Below, piece after piece: positions 55,015-64,000 of a DNA stretch of 64,000 bases (its first letter is position 1; each line of letters starts with the position of its first letter). Location of the stretch: the NCBI RefSeq assembly GCF_034008315.1, contig NZ_CP125377.1, forward strand, positions 62,001 to 126,000. Direction: 5' to 3'. A program made the translations under genes and the position numbers. The notes beneath the pieces were generated by a model. That model ran no database searches, had not been told where the DNA came from, and saw only the letters and a program-made list of their open reading frames with translations. The DNA is from Pseudomonas sp. P8_241 (lineage in GTDB: Bacteria > Pseudomonadota > Gammaproteobacteria > Pseudomonadales > Pseudomonadaceae).

Positions 55015-57198
55015 ATGCGCGATGATCTCTCCCTTCTGCTGAATTCTCTCAACGATGCCCAACGCCAGGCCGTAGCCGCCGCCGTGGGTCGTCAGTTGGT
55101 CCTGGCCGGTGCTGGTTCCGGTAAAACCCGAGTGCTGGTGCACCGTATCGCCTGGTTGATCCAGGTCGAAAACGCCTCGCCCCACTCCATACTGTCGGTG
55201 ACCTTCACCAATAAGGCCGCTGCCGAGATGCGACATCGCATCGAGCAGTTGATGGGTATCAACCCGGCCGGCATGTGGGTCGGCACCTTCCACGGTCTGG
55301 CACACCGGTTGCTGCGGGCGCACTGGCAGGAAGCCGGCCTGAGCCAGACCTTCCAGATTCTTGATAGCGATGACCAGCAACGTCTGGTCAAACGGGTGAT
55401 CCGTGAGCTGGGTCTGGACGAGCAACGCTGGCCGGCCCGGCAGGCCCAATGGTTCATCAACGGGCAGAAAGACGAAGGCCTGCGCCCGCAACACATTCAA
55501 GCCAGCGGCGACCTGTTCCTGGCCACCATGCGCAGCATTTATGAAGCCTACGAGGCGGCGTGCCTGCGCGCGGGCGTCATCGACTTCTCCGAATTGCTGC
55601 TGCGCGCCCTCGACCTGTGGCGCGATCATCCAGGCCTGCTGGCGCACTATCAAAAACGCTTCCGACACATCCTGGTGGACGAATTCCAGGACACCAACGC
55701 CGTGCAGTACGCCTGGTTGCGTCTGTTGGCCAAGGGTGGCGACAGCCTGATGGTCGTCGGCGACGACGATCAGTCGATTTATGGCTGGCGCGGCGCGAAA
55801 ATCGAGAACATCTACCAGTACTCCGAAGACTTCCCCGACGCCGAGACCATTCGTCTGGAGCAAAACTACCGCTCCACCGCCGGGATTCTCAAGGCAGCCA
55901 ACGCCTTGATCGCCAACAACACCGGGCGTCTTGGCAAAGAGCTGTGGACCGATGGCGGCGACGGCGAAGCGATCAACCTGTACGCCGCGTTCAACGAACA
56001 CGACGAAGCGCGCTACGTTGTCGAAACCATCGAAAGCGCGCTGAAAACAGGCCTTTCCCGCAGCGATATTGCGATTCTGTACCGCTCCAACGCCCAATCG
56101 CGCGTTCTGGAAGAAGCCTTGTTGCGCGAGCGCATCCCGTACCGCATCTATGGCGGCCAGCGCTTCTTCGAACGGGCGGAAATCAAGAACGCCATGGCCT
56201 ATATGCGCCTGCTCGAAGGCCGCGGTAATGATGCGGCGCTTGAGCGAGTGATCAATGTACCGGCCCGTGGCATCGGCGAAAAAACCGTAGAAGCCATTCG
56301 AGACCATGCGCGCCACAGCGATGTGTCGATGTGGGAAGCGATGCGCCAGCTGGTGGCCAACAAGGGCCTGACCGGCCGTGCGGCGGGTGCTCTGGGGGCC
56401 TTCATCGAACTGATCGAAAACCTCGCCGCCAAGTGCATGGAGATGCCGTTGCACTTGATGACCCAGACCGTCATCGAGCAATCAGGCTTGATCGCCTACC
56501 ACGAAGCGGAAAAAGGTGAGAAAGGCCAGGCACGGGTAGAAAACCTCGAGGAATTGGTCAGCGCCGCGCGTAACTTTGAAAACAGCGAAGAGGACGAGGA
56601 TCTGACGCCACTGGCGGCGTTCCTCGGTCATGCATCGCTGGAAGCCGGTGACACTCAGGCCGACGAACACGAAGACAGCATTCAGTTGATGACCCTGCAC
56701 AGCGCCAAGGGTCTGGAGTTCCCGTACGTGTTCCTCGTTGGCATGGAAGAAGGCCTGTTCCCGCACAAGATGAGCCTGGAAGAGCCCGGTCGTCTTGAAG
56801 AAGAACGGCGCCTGGCTTATGTCGGCATTACTCGCGCCATGCAGAATCTGGTGATGACCTATGCTGAAACCCGACGACTGTACGGCAGCGAAACCTACAA
56901 CAAAGTGTCGCGCTTCGTACGCGAGGTGCCGAAAGGCCTGATTCAGGAAGTGCGACTCTCCAATAGCGTGAGTCGTCCGTTCGGCGGTAATCAGTCGATG
57001 AATGGCAGCAACCTGTTCAGCGGCAGCGAGATTCCGGAAACCGGATTCAGTCTGGGTCAGACAGTGCGCCACTCAATCTTTGGTGACGGCGTGATCCTCA
57101 ATTTTGAGGGTGCCGGCGCTCAGGCGCGGGTGCAGGTGAATTTCAGCGAAGGCAGCAAGTGGCTAATGCTGGGTTACGCCAAGCTGGAAGCCATATAA
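55015..57198 (+). CDS. uvrD: DNA helicase II UvrD
   Basis: UvrD is the 3'-5' SF1 helicase of nucleotide excision and mismatch repair. The 727-residue protein has Walker A GAGSGKTR (residues about 32-39), motif Ia TFTNKAAAEMR, motif II DEFQDTNAVQY (about 222), QNYRST, and motif VI VGITRAMQNL. The C-terminal domain (SIFGDGVILNFEGAG) is typical of UvrD. It is convergent-free and followed by a REP doublet. Confidence 0.96.
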   Translation: MRDDLSLLLNSLNDAQRQAVAAAVGRQLVLAGAGSGKTRVLVHRIAWLIQVENASPHSILSVTFTNKAAAEMRHRIEQLMGINPAGMWVGTFHGLAHRLLRAHWQEAGLSQTFQILDSDDQQRLVKRVIRELGLDEQRWPARQAQWFINGQKDEGLRPQHIQASGDLFLATMRSIYEAYEAACLRAGVIDFSELLLRALDLWRDHPGLLAHYQKRFRHILVDEFQDTNAVQYAWLRLLAKGGDSLMVVGDDDQSIYGWRGAKIENIYQYSEDFPDAETIRLEQNYRSTAGILKAANALIANNTGRLGKELWTDGGDGEAINLYAAFNEHDEARYVVETIESALKTGLSRSDIAILYRSNAQSRVLEEALLRERIPYRIYGGQRFFERAEIKNAMAYMRLLEGRGNDAALERVINVPARGIGEKTVEAIRDHARHSDVSMWEAMRQLVANKGLTGRAAGALGAFIELIENLAAKCMEMPLHLMTQTVIEQSGLIAYHEAEKGEKGQARVENLEELVSAARNFENSEEDEDLTPLAAFLGHASLEAGDTQADEHEDSIQLMTLHSAKGLEFPYVFLVGMEEGLFPHKMSLEEPGRLEEERRLAYVGITRAMQNLVMTYAETRRLYGSETYNKVSRFVREVPKGLIQEVRLSNSVSRPFGGNQSMNGSNLFSGSEIPETGFSLGQTVRHSIFGDGVILNFEGAGAQARVQVNFSEGSKWLMLGYAKLEAI

Positions 57199-57208
57199 CA
57201 AGACTTTC

Positions 57209-57309
57209 TGTAGGCGCGAGCTTGCTCGCGAAGGTCGTCAACGATGGCGCGTTTTTCTAGATGAACGCGCTGCCCTTGGTTTTTTCGCGAACGAGCTCGC
57301 TCCTACAGG
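57209..57309. repeat. REP doublet after uvrD
   Basis: TGTAGGCGCGAGCTTGCTCG at the left and the imperfect complement GAACGAGCTCGCTCCTACAG at the right, with about 50 bases between, form a GAGCGAGC-type doublet. Confidence 0.88.
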
Positions 57310-57486
57310 AATCATTCCTTCCGAACTAAATCACAAATCCTACAGACCAAAGTATACGGGTCCTCTAGCGCCGACAGAGCTGAACCCAACCTGTCAGGCA
57401 AAAGCCCGAAACACTCTGCCGCTAGCCAGTAACACTTCACCTGTGCAACATGGCGCGCGTGCCTTCCACAAATGGGAATTCCCTTT

Positions 57487-58368
57487 ATGAAACGTTTTCT
57501 TAGCATCGCCATGGCGTTGTGCATCGGCCTGACGATGAGTCTCGACGTCAATGCCGCCAAGCGCTTCGGTGGTGGCAAAAGCGCCGGCGCTGCGCCGACA
57601 CACCAAACCAGCCAGATGGCTCCTTCTTCTCCAGGCATGGGCGGCGCTGCGGCGACCGCTGGTGCTGCCGGTGCCGCAGGCGCCGCTGCCAAGGCCGGTG
57701 GCGCTTCGCGCTGGCTCGGCCCTCTGGCCGGCATCGCCGCAGGTGGCCTGTTGGCGTCCATGTTCATGGGCGACGGCTTCCAGGGCATGCAGATCTTCGA
57801 CATCCTGATCATGGCGGTCATCGCTTTCCTGGTCTTCCGTTTCATCGCCGCCCGCCGCCGCAAGCAGCAGCCGCACATGGCTCCGGCAGGCTACGCCCCG
57901 CCGATGCAGCGTGAAGCATTTGAACAGAAACCTGCTGGCGGTTCGATCTTCGGCGGCGCGGCAGCACCAGTCGCCGCTCGTCCGGTCATCAACGCTCCAG
58001 CCTGGTTCAACGAACAGAACTTCATCGAAGCAGCGCGCAATCACTTCCAGTCCCTGCAACAGCACTGGGACGCAAACGAAATGGACAAGATTGCCGAGTT
58101 CGTGACCCCGCAAATGCTGGAGTTCCTCAAGCGCGAACGTGCCGACCTGGGCGACGGTTTCCAGTCCACCTACATAGATAACCTCAATGTGCAGCTGGAC
58201 GGTGTGGATGATCGTGCCGACAAGACCATCGCTACCCTGACCTTCAACGGCGTGTCGAAAACCTCGCGTTTCGACCAGGGCGAAGTCTTCAGCGAAAGCT
58301 GGAACATGGAACGCGCTCAGGGCGAGAACCAGCCTTGGCTCGTGGCCGGTATCCGCCAGAACGGCTGA
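57487..58368 (+). CDS. Tim44-like domain protein, secreted/membrane-associated
   Basis: The 293-residue product has a signal peptide (MKRFLSIAMALCIGLTMSLD), an Ala/Gly-rich low-complexity region, a membrane segment near 80-120 (GIAAGGLLASMFMGDGF, FDILIMAVIAFLVFRFIAARR) and a C-terminal Tim44/MBA1-like domain (FNEQNFIEAARNHFQSLQQH, VTPQMLEFLKRER). Function in bacteria is unknown, probably at the inner membrane. I chose the ATG at 57487. Confidence 0.9.
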   Translation: MKRFLSIAMALCIGLTMSLDVNAAKRFGGGKSAGAAPTHQTSQMAPSSPGMGGAAATAGAAGAAGAAAKAGGASRWLGPLAGIAAGGLLASMFMGDGFQGMQIFDILIMAVIAFLVFRFIAARRRKQQPHMAPAGYAPPMQREAFEQKPAGGSIFGGAAAPVAARPVINAPAWFNEQNFIEAARNHFQSLQQHWDANEMDKIAEFVTPQMLEFLKRERADLGDGFQSTYIDNLNVQLDGVDDRADKTIATLTFNGVSKTSRFDQGEVFSESWNMERAQGENQPWLVAGIRQNG

Positions 58369-58398
58369 TCCCGACTCCGCGTTTCACGTGCTGTAATG

Positions 58399-58430
58399 AA
58401 AACCCCAGCTTTGGCTGGGGTTTTCTATTT
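58399..58430 (+). terminator. Intrinsic terminator of the Tim44-like gene
   Basis: CCCCAGC-TTTG-GCTGGGG stem (58403-58420) flanked by AAAA before and TTTT after, about 35 bases past the stop. The symmetrical A and T runs allow use in both directions. Confidence 0.88.
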
Positions 58431-58507
58431 CGCGGTTGCATCTATAGCAAGCTACTGTATAAACCGCCCCATATAAACCGCGCCATACAAGCAAGAGGAT
58501 CCCGGAC

Positions 58508-58915
58508 GTGGAAGAAATCATCGAACAACTGCGTGAAGCCAACGAACCGGTACCGGTCCCCTTGGAGCTGCCCGACGAAGACCAGCTGGTGGAAATCGAG
58601 GAACAACTGTTCATCGACATTCCGTTTGTCTTCAGAGAATTTCTGCTGACCGTCAGCGACGTGGTCTACGGCAGCCTGGAGCCGGTGACCGTCACCGACC
58701 CGCAATCCCACACTTACCTGCCGGACGTTGCTGCCAACGCCTGGGATGCCGGCGTTGATCGCAGCCTGATCCCGATCTGCCAGGACGGTGACGATTACTA
58801 CTGCGTCGAAGAAGACGGCACCGTGGTGCTTTGGCAGGCCGAAGAAGAGCTGATCGCCGAAGAAACCTGGGAGTCGGTGTGGCACTGGGCACGGGATGTC
58901 TGGCTGGAAAGCTGA
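58508..58915 (+). CDS. SMI1/KNR4 (SUKH)-type protein
   Basis: The 135-residue protein fits the SUKH superfamily: VEIEEQLFIDIPFVFREFLL near the N-terminus and YYCVEEDGTVVLWQ later. SUKH proteins include immunity proteins but also housekeeping ones. I chose the GTG at 58508 with GAGG nine bases upstream. No toxin gene is adjacent. It is convergent with the KefB-type gene, 18 bases away. Confidence 0.82.
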   Translation: MEEIIEQLREANEPVPVPLELPDEDQLVEIEEQLFIDIPFVFREFLLTVSDVVYGSLEPVTVTDPQSHTYLPDVAANAWDAGVDRSLIPICQDGDDYYCVEEDGTVVLWQAEEELIAEETWESVWHWARDVWLES

Positions 58916-58933
58916 TTCAGCCGATGCCGGTGG

Positions 58934-60697
58934 TCAATGCCCGGACGACTCCTTGTGGTTGTCGAGAGTTTCCAGCAAAGCCACCTGCATCCGCGTGTGC
59001 ACGCGAATGAACCAACGCCACAGCAGCGCCGCCACGGCGGCTGCGACGATGGCGATCAGCAGCAGCAACTTGTTGGTCGGCAGAATACTGGCCGACAAGG
59101 CTGCCAATAGCAGGAAGATCACCAGCAGAGACAGGATCGGGATCACTTCGGCGATCACCCGTCGCACTCGCTGCGTGTGCCGCCCGGCCATCTCCGGTTT
59201 CACGCCCATTTCCGCCAGCAACATCGACAATGCCTTTAACTTGCGGTACGCCGCGATCAGGAATGGCAGCGATAACAACAGCGCTCCGCCCCAGATCAAC
59301 GCTTTCTGCCAACTCGGGTCGCTGATCCATTCTTCAAAGTAAGCAGCCATCCGCTCGGCAAAAAACGCACCCGAGAAGAAAATCGCAACCACCAGCGCCA
59401 GATTGACCCCCACCTGCAGCAATATCCGTCGAATCATCGATGCCAGCAAGGCGCCCTCTCCCTGCGGCTGGATACTGCGCAACCACTCGCCGTACATCCC
59501 CAACACCCTTCCCAGACGCTCGGGCATGACCTGCGCAAGTTTGATCGACAATGGATCGGCTGCGCGAATCAGATAAGGCGTGAGCAAGGTCGTGATCACC
59601 GAAACAGCCACCGCCACCGGGTATAGAAAGTTGCTGGTGACCTGCAAGGTCATGCCCAGCGCGGCGATGATGAAAGAAAATTCGCCGATCTGTGAAAGAC
59701 CCATCCCGACGCGCAAAGAGGTTCGTCCATCGTTTCCGGCGATAAAGGCACCCAGGCCGCAGGACAACATCTTGCCGAGCACAACGGCTACCGTGATCAC
59801 CGCAATCGGCCAGGCGTACTGCAGCAGGATCGTCGGGTCGAGCATCAGCCCGATCGCCACGAAAAAGATTGCACTGAACAAGTCGCGAACCGGTTCGATC
59901 AGGCGCTCGATCTTCAGCAATTGCCGCGATTCGGCCATGATCGCGCCAATCAGGAACGCACCCAGCACCATGCTGTATTCGAGCTTGACCACCAGCAGGC
60001 AGAAGCCGAAACACAGGCCCAGCACCGTGATCAGGAGCATTTCGTTGCTTTCGAACTTGGCCACGTAAGCCAGCAACCGCGGCACCATCAAAATGCCGAG
60101 GACCAACGCAACGATCATGAACAGCGAGAGCTTGCCGACGGTGGAAAACACCTCGCCGGAGCTGACCGTACCACTGACAGCGATACTCGACAGCAACGCG
60201 ATGATGCCGATGCCCAGAATGTCTTCGACGATCAGCACACCGAAAATCAGCTGAGCAAACCGCTCATTCTTCAGTTTCAGATCATTGAGCGCCTTGACGA
60301 TGATGGTGGTCGAAGAAATCGCCAGGATCGCGCCCAGGAACAGCGAGTCCATCGTGTTCCAGTCGAACCAGCGGCCGATCTCGTAGCCGATCCAGATCAT
60401 CAGCACGATTTCCAGGAACGCTGCGATGAAGGCTGTGGCACCGACCTTGAACAGCTTGCGCAGACTGAACTCCAGGCCCAGGCAAAACATCAGGAAAATC
60501 ACCCCGAGCTCCGCCAGGGTCTTGATGGTCTCTTCGTCGTGAATCAGTCCGAACGGGGGGGTGTGCGGGCCGATGATGAAACCGGCAACGATATACCCCA
60601 GCACCACCGGTTGCTTGAGGCGATGAAACACCACGGTCACCACGCCTGCGATCAACATGATCACTGCCAGATCTTGAATGAAACTGATGGCATGCAT
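58934..60697 (-). CDS. KefB-type monovalent cation:proton antiporter without RCK domain
   Basis: The 587-residue CPA2-family protein has about 13 membrane helices: LGYIVAGFIIGPHTPP, LFLGAILAISSTTIIVKAL, LIVEDILGIG and LGAFLIGAIMAESRQLLK are typical. It lacks the C-terminal RCK (TrkA-N) domain of KefB and instead has further helices. It likely exports K+ or Na+ in exchange for protons. I chose the ATG at 60697 (MHAISFIQDL) with AGGGAG upstream. Confidence 0.9.
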   Translation of the reverse strand: MHAISFIQDLAVIMLIAGVVTVVFHRLKQPVVLGYIVAGFIIGPHTPPFGLIHDEETIKTLAELGVIFLMFCLGLEFSLRKLFKVGATAFIAAFLEIVLMIWIGYEIGRWFDWNTMDSLFLGAILAISSTTIIVKALNDLKLKNERFAQLIFGVLIVEDILGIGIIALLSSIAVSGTVSSGEVFSTVGKLSLFMIVALVLGILMVPRLLAYVAKFESNEMLLITVLGLCFGFCLLVVKLEYSMVLGAFLIGAIMAESRQLLKIERLIEPVRDLFSAIFFVAIGLMLDPTILLQYAWPIAVITVAVVLGKMLSCGLGAFIAGNDGRTSLRVGMGLSQIGEFSFIIAALGMTLQVTSNFLYPVAVAVSVITTLLTPYLIRAADPLSIKLAQVMPERLGRVLGMYGEWLRSIQPQGEGALLASMIRRILLQVGVNLALVVAIFFSGAFFAERMAAYFEEWISDPSWQKALIWGGALLLSLPFLIAAYRKLKALSMLLAEMGVKPEMAGRHTQRVRRVIAEVIPILSLLVIFLLLAALSASILPTNKLLLLIAIVAAAVAALLWRWFIRVHTRMQVALLETLDNHKESSGH

Positions 60698-60984
60698 GGC
60701 GTGGCGCTCCCTGGATGTCATTGCCCAAAATCCAGCCGTAAGAACGGTCAGATTGAGCTGAGGAAAAATCTGAGTTACTTGTAGGAATTGCCCTCGAGGC
60801 TGGGGCTTTTGCAGGGTAACACCGCGACTTGCAGCAGAAAGGCGGTGCAATATATGGAAACAGATCGATTAGGCGTGACGGCGCACAGGCGCACGGCGTC
60901 CCGATAACTGCTGGTTTGAAAAAAACCGCTGAGGCACCCGCAGAGGTGCATCCCTCAAACGTTGCCTTAACCCGTGAGAATGCT
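60698..60984. other. Intergenic region between divergent KefB-type and thioesterase genes
   Basis: This 287-base gap should hold both promoters. An in-frame extension of the thioesterase frame to 60829 has no family similarity. I see no RNA gene or repeat. Confidence 0.5.
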
Positions 60985-61467
60985 ATGGAACCCGGAAATG
61001 CCCAACTGTCGATGACGGTATTGATGACCCCCGACATGGCCAACTTCTCTGGCAATGTTCACGGTGGCACCCTGCTCAAATACCTGGACGAAGTGGCTTA
61101 CGCGTGCGCCAGTCGTTACGCCGGACGCTATGTAGTGACCTTGTCGGTAGACCAGGTGATTTTTCGCGAGCCGATCCATGTCGGCGAATTGGTGACCTTT
61201 CTTGCATCGGTGAACTACACCGGCAACACCTCCATGGAAGTGGGCATCAAGGTCGTGACCGAGAACATCCGCGAACGCTCGGTCCGTCACACCAACAGCT
61301 GCTTCTTCACCATGGTCGCGGTCGATGATCAGCGCAAACCTGCCCAGGTACCGCCACTGCAACCGGACAACAGCGAGAGCAAACGGCGCTTCATCCAGGC
61401 TCAGCAACGCCGCCAGATTCGTCAGGAACTGGAAAAGCGTTATCAGGAAATCAAGGGCGACGCTTAA
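60985..61467 (+). CDS. Acyl-CoA thioesterase (hotdog, YciA/BACH-like)
   Basis: The 160-residue protein has the hotdog core NFSGNVHGGTLLKYLDEVAY (around 22-41), SVDQVIFREPIHVGELVTF and a charged C-terminal tail rich in Gln and Arg. It should cleave acyl-CoA in the cytoplasm. I chose the ATG at 60985 (MEPGNAQLSM) as family members begin there. It is paralogous to the thioesterase at 5.8 kb only at fold level. Confidence 0.9.
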   Translation: MEPGNAQLSMTVLMTPDMANFSGNVHGGTLLKYLDEVAYACASRYAGRYVVTLSVDQVIFREPIHVGELVTFLASVNYTGNTSMEVGIKVVTENIRERSVRHTNSCFFTMVAVDDQRKPAQVPPLQPDNSESKRRFIQAQQRRQIRQELEKRYQEIKGDA

Positions 61468-61470
61468 GCA

Positions 61471-61525
61471 AAAAATCGCAGCCTGCGGCAGCTTGTAGGA
61501 GCTGCCGCAGGCTGCGATCTTTTTG
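61471..61525. repeat. REP-type palindrome with flanking A and T runs
   Basis: TCGCAGCCTGCGGCAGC and GCTGCCGCAGGCTGCGA form a perfect 17-base stem with a TTGTAGGA loop, with AAAAA before and TTTTT after. It belongs to the same class as the repeat at 50.8 kb and doubles as a bidirectional terminator between convergent genes. Confidence 0.92.
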
Positions 61526-61536
61526 CCGTGATCTGA

Positions 61537-62409
61537 TTACAAACTGATCGAAGTCGCCTCGAACCTCACCCGCGGATGGGCAATCCGGTCCTGAGCCCGC
61601 ACCAGCTCCAGCTCGTAACTGGCACAAGCCTGGGTTTCCAGCAGCACCTCATGCACCGCCGATGCAGCAAATTCGAACGCCGCCACCAGGCTGTCACCCA
61701 ACAGCACGCGGGCCAGAAAAAGCCCGGAAGTCAGGTCGCCGACACCCACCGGCTGACGCGGAAACGCCAACAATGGACGCTGCAGATGCCAGCTGCCTTC
61801 TGTCGTCACCAATAACATTTCAAAGACATCCGAGGATTTTCCGGGATAATCCAGATGTTTGACCAGCACCGCCTTCGGGCCACGCGCCAGCAGCGCGCGG
61901 GCCATCGCCAGGCAATCAAACAGCGATTTCGGCTTGCGCCCTGAGAAGCTGTCCAGCTCCAATTGATTCGGGCACATGAAGTCCGCCACGGCAGCGGCTT
62001 CTTCCAACAGGAAGTCACTGACTTCAGCCGGCACGCTGCAGCCCTTCTCGGGATGGCCCATGACCGGATCGCACAAATACAGCGCTTTGGGATTCATCGA
62101 CTTGATTCGTGCCACACCGGTCAGAATCGCCCGACCCTGGGCCGCACTGCCAAGGTAACCGGAGAGGATGGCATCGCAGTTGCCCAGCTCGCCAATCGCC
62201 GCAATGCCTTCGACCAGGTCAGGAATCTGATGGGGCGATAACACATCCCCGGTCCACTGGCCGTACTGGGTGTGGTTGGAGAACTGTACGGTGTTGAGCG
62301 GCCAGACATTCACCCCGACCCGCTGCATCGGGAATACCGCGGCACTGTTGCCGGCGTGACCGAACACCACGTGGGACCGGATAGCGAGCAAATGAGGCGT
62401 ACGTTTCAT
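61537..62409 (-). CDS. pdxY: Pyridoxal kinase
   Basis: PdxY phosphorylates pyridoxal in vitamin B6 salvage. The 290-residue protein has [19 protein letters not shown] near the N-terminus, [21 protein letters not shown] and the C-terminal [17 protein letters not shown] with the catalytic Asp. Length matches the PdxY branch (about 287). Confidence 0.94.
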   Translation of the reverse strand: MKRTPHLLAIRSHVVFGHAGNSAAVFPMQRVGVNVWPLNTVQFSNHTQYGQWTGDVLSPHQIPDLVEGIAAIGELGNCDAILSGYLGSAAQGRAILTGVARIKSMNPKALYLCDPVMGHPEKGCSVPAEVSDFLLEEAAAVADFMCPNQLELDSFSGRKPKSLFDCLAMARALLARGPKAVLVKHLDYPGKSSDVFEMLLVTTEGSWHLQRPLLAFPRQPVGVGDLTSGLFLARVLLGDSLVAAFEFAASAVHEVLLETQACASYELELVRAQDRIAHPRVRFEATSISL

Positions 62410-62528
62410 GCGGTGAGTTTCCGTAAAACGATTGAAATTCTAGCCGCGCAGTATGCGACTAAACGCAGTCTGTACGACAGACCGGCGACGCAGTTAAGCT
62501 GACACTCTCTTGTTGGAGCAATCTGTTG

Positions 62529-62942
62529 ATGCTGACCCTAGGAAATATTTTCGTGCTGATGCTGTTCGCCACCGCGGGCGCATGGCTATGGCACAACCAC
62601 GGCTTGCGCGAGCGGGCGCTGGAACGGGTCAAGCAGCATTGCAGCAAACTTGGCGTCGAGTTGCTGGATGGCAACGTTGCACTGAAAAAAATCGCCTTCA
62701 TCAAAGACGCCAACGGTCGTCGACGTCTGGGCCGTGTATATAACTTCGAATTCACCGTGACGGGCGAAACCCGCCATAACGGCACCATCACCCAGTTTGG
62801 CGCGCACAGCGCACACATCGAATTGGCGCCCTACCCTATGCCGCATGCAGAGACAGAAACTGTCGTTGATGTGGTGAAACCTCGTGCCGAAGTGATTGAG
62901 TTGAGCCAGTGGCGCCAAGAACACACCAAGTGGCGGCCTTGA
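62529..62942 (+). CDS. DUF3301-family membrane-anchored protein
   Basis: The 137-residue protein has one N-terminal membrane segment (MLTLGNIFVLMLFATAGAWL), then ERVKQHCSKLGVELLDGNVA and RLGRVYNFEFTVTGETRHNG, typical of DUF3301. Function unknown. The start is the ATG at 62529; a TTG at 62526 is adjacent. It is convergent with the CobW gene, four bases away. Confidence 0.87.
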   Translation: MLTLGNIFVLMLFATAGAWLWHNHGLRERALERVKQHCSKLGVELLDGNVALKKIAFIKDANGRRRLGRVYNFEFTVTGETRHNGTITQFGAHSAHIELAPYPMPHAETETVVDVVKPRAEVIELSQWRQEHTKWRP

Positions 62943-62946
62943 ACCG

Positions 62947-63918
62947 TTAACGCGGTGTCGTACGGCAACCTTTCAACTGGCTTTGCAGGACGTCGACATC
63001 CTGCGGCTCACTGAAAATCAGCTCCAGGCGCGAATCCTGCCGCCACTCGATGGGCTGCCAATCCAGCGCCGAGTTATCCACTGCATTAGCTGAAACCCAT
63101 CCCGCGTCACTGTGGATAACCAGCTTCGCACGACGCCAGACCTGCCCTGACAGCCACCGCTCGATCAGCGTCGCATCGAATATCTGGCTCGGGTGCCAAC
63201 GCCAACCGATGCTCCAGCCGCTGTCCTGCTGCTGACTCAAGCAGATGGGCAACGCGGGATCAGGCCAAACCGCAGGCATCTGCGCCAACCCCTTGGGCGC
63301 AACGAAGTTATCCACACCTGCCACGGCCTGAGCTGCCAAACCCGGCAACTCGACCAAGGGTAAAACGGCATTTTGCGTCCAATACATCGGACGCGAAGGC
63401 AGTCGAGCGGCAATCTGCGTGCGGTGTTCTTCGTCGAGATGCTCAGACTTGTTCAGCAACAACAATCCGGCGCCGTTCAGCGCCTCCTGTTGTGTCACAG
63501 GCAGTGGCTTACCATCCGCGAGCGCTTGGGCATCCAGCACCAACACGCTGGGCTGAACAGCCAACACCCCTTGCCACGGTGCCTCGCTCAGTTGCCTGAG
63601 CAATTGCGCCGGATGCCCCAGCCCGGAGGGCTCGATGAACAGGCGATCCGGTTGCGCCTTGCGCAAAAGGCGCCCAAGGCCGATCTGAAACGGCGCGCCG
63701 TTGACGCAACACACGCAACCGCCGGCCACTTCTCCCAGAGCGATACCATCGCTCTGCGAGGTCAGCAGCGCCGCGTCGAGGCCGATCTGGCCGAACTCGT
63801 TGATCAACACCGCCCACCGCTCATCGATCGGCCGTTGAGCCAGCAGGTGCTTGATCAGGCTGGTCTTGCCGGCGCCCAACGGGCCAGCAATGACGTGCGT
63901 GGGAATGTTCTGCAACAT
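62947..63918 (-). CDS. CobW/COG0523-family GTP-binding metallochaperone-like protein
   Basis: The 323-residue protein has Walker A GPLGAGKT (residues 12-19), NEFGQIGLD, the metal-binding motif GGCVCCVNG (Cys68, Cys70, Cys71), and NKSEHLDEE as the guanine-recognition region. COG0523 proteins insert or traffic zinc and other metals. Its C-terminal part is encoded by DNA with three DnaA-box-like sequences. No zinc-uptake gene is visible nearby within the window. Confidence 0.9.
   Translation of the reverse strand: MLQNIPTHVIAGPLGAGKTSLIKHLLAQRPIDERWAVLINEFGQIGLDAALLTSQSDGIALGEVAGGCVCCVNGAPFQIGLGRLLRKAQPDRLFIEPSGLGHPAQLLRQLSEAPWQGVLAVQPSVLVLDAQALADGKPLPVTQQEALNGAGLLLLNKSEHLDEEHRTQIAARLPSRPMYWTQNAVLPLVELPGLAAQAVAGVDNFVAPKGLAQMPAVWPDPALPICLSQQQDSGWSIGWRWHPSQIFDATLIERWLSGQVWRRAKLVIHSDAGWVSANAVDNSALDWQPIEWRQDSRLELIFSEPQDVDVLQSQLKGCRTTPR
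63074..63316. repeat. Three DnaA-box-like sequences in the CobW gene
   Basis: TTATCCACT (63074-63082, one mismatch), TGTGGATAA (63111-63119, exact complement) and TTATCCACA (63308-63316, exact) occur within 243 bases. Each lies inside the coding sequence; they are not evenly spaced. Confidence 0.6.
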
Positions 63919-63945
63919 GGTCGGTGTTTTCTAAGGAGGTAATGG

Positions 63946-64000
63946 ATGCGGTGGATTTTTTCGTTGCTGTGGGCGCTTGCCTGCGGTGAAGCACTGGCCC
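63946..64000 (+). CDS. Start of a secreted protein (cut by the window edge)
   Basis: A strong ribosome binding site (AAGGAGGT, 63933-63940) precedes an ATG at 63946 that opens MRWIFSLLWALACGEALA, a signal-peptide-like start. An ATG at 63942 is in a frame that stops after 15 codons. The rest lies outside the window, so the product is unknown. Confidence 0.6.
   Translation, partial: MRWIFSLLWALACGEALA

Noticed and set aside
54499..56481. Long minus-strand frame opposite uvrD
   Set aside because: The plus strand has all UvrD helicase motifs; this frame is not conserved.

Overview
The window looks like a chromosomal segment of a fluorescent-group Pseudomonas. The gene content and order (pst locus, purEK, aspA, pycAB with a divergent LysR regulator, an RpiR-type regulator, uvrD, pdxY), the codon use and at least six typical Pseudomonas REP-type palindromes all point there. 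From memory, most flanking genes have counterparts in the oriC-proximal part of the P. aeruginosa chromosome, but the alginate cluster in the middle does not belong to that neighbourhood.

Layout. 1-5.4 kb (minus strand): start of pstA, long-type pstC and pstS with two Pho boxes, then an MHS-type MFS transporter. 5.7-9.8 kb: a YciA-like thioesterase, a D-hexose-6-phosphate mutarotase, a small secreted protein, a GlsB/YeaQ membrane protein, and purK/purE behind a structured leader. 10.1-10.8 kb: an AT-rich metzincin-like protease gene broken or switched by an A8 run. 10.8-15.7 kb: LysR regulator divergent from aspA, then asparaginase and an AraC-type regulator; the two enzymes together would turn asparagine into aspartate and then fumarate.

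15.9-33.3 kb (minus strand): a complete alginate operon, algD-8-44-K-E-G-X-I-J-F-L-A, in which algL sits between algF and algA rather than between algX and algI. Directly downstream on the same strand is a FleN/FlhG paralogue with an altered ATPase motif. Two small unrecognised genes lie upstream of algD. AT-rich gene-poor DNA borders the block on both sides, so it may be a transferred or relocated exopolysaccharide island.

34.6-46.1 kb: an acetylpolyamine amidohydrolase-like protein, a 1492-residue toxin-like protein, a MocR regulator whose linker carries five DnaA-box-like repeats and which is divergent from a PaiB-like/GNAT/GNAT group, and an autotransporter whose ribosome binding site is buried in a perfect hairpin. 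46.1-64 kb: pycB/pycA and their LysR regulator, an RpiR regulator, a PAS-GGDEF-EAL protein, uvrD, a Tim44-like protein, a SUKH-type protein, a KefB-type antiporter, a thioesterase, pdxY, a DUF3301 protein, a CobW GTPase and the start of a secreted protein.

The most interesting candidates are the rearranged alginate locus with its linked FleN paralogue, the frameshifted metzincin gene, the DnaA-box clusters inside genes, and the two leader-RNA structures (purE and the autotransporter).
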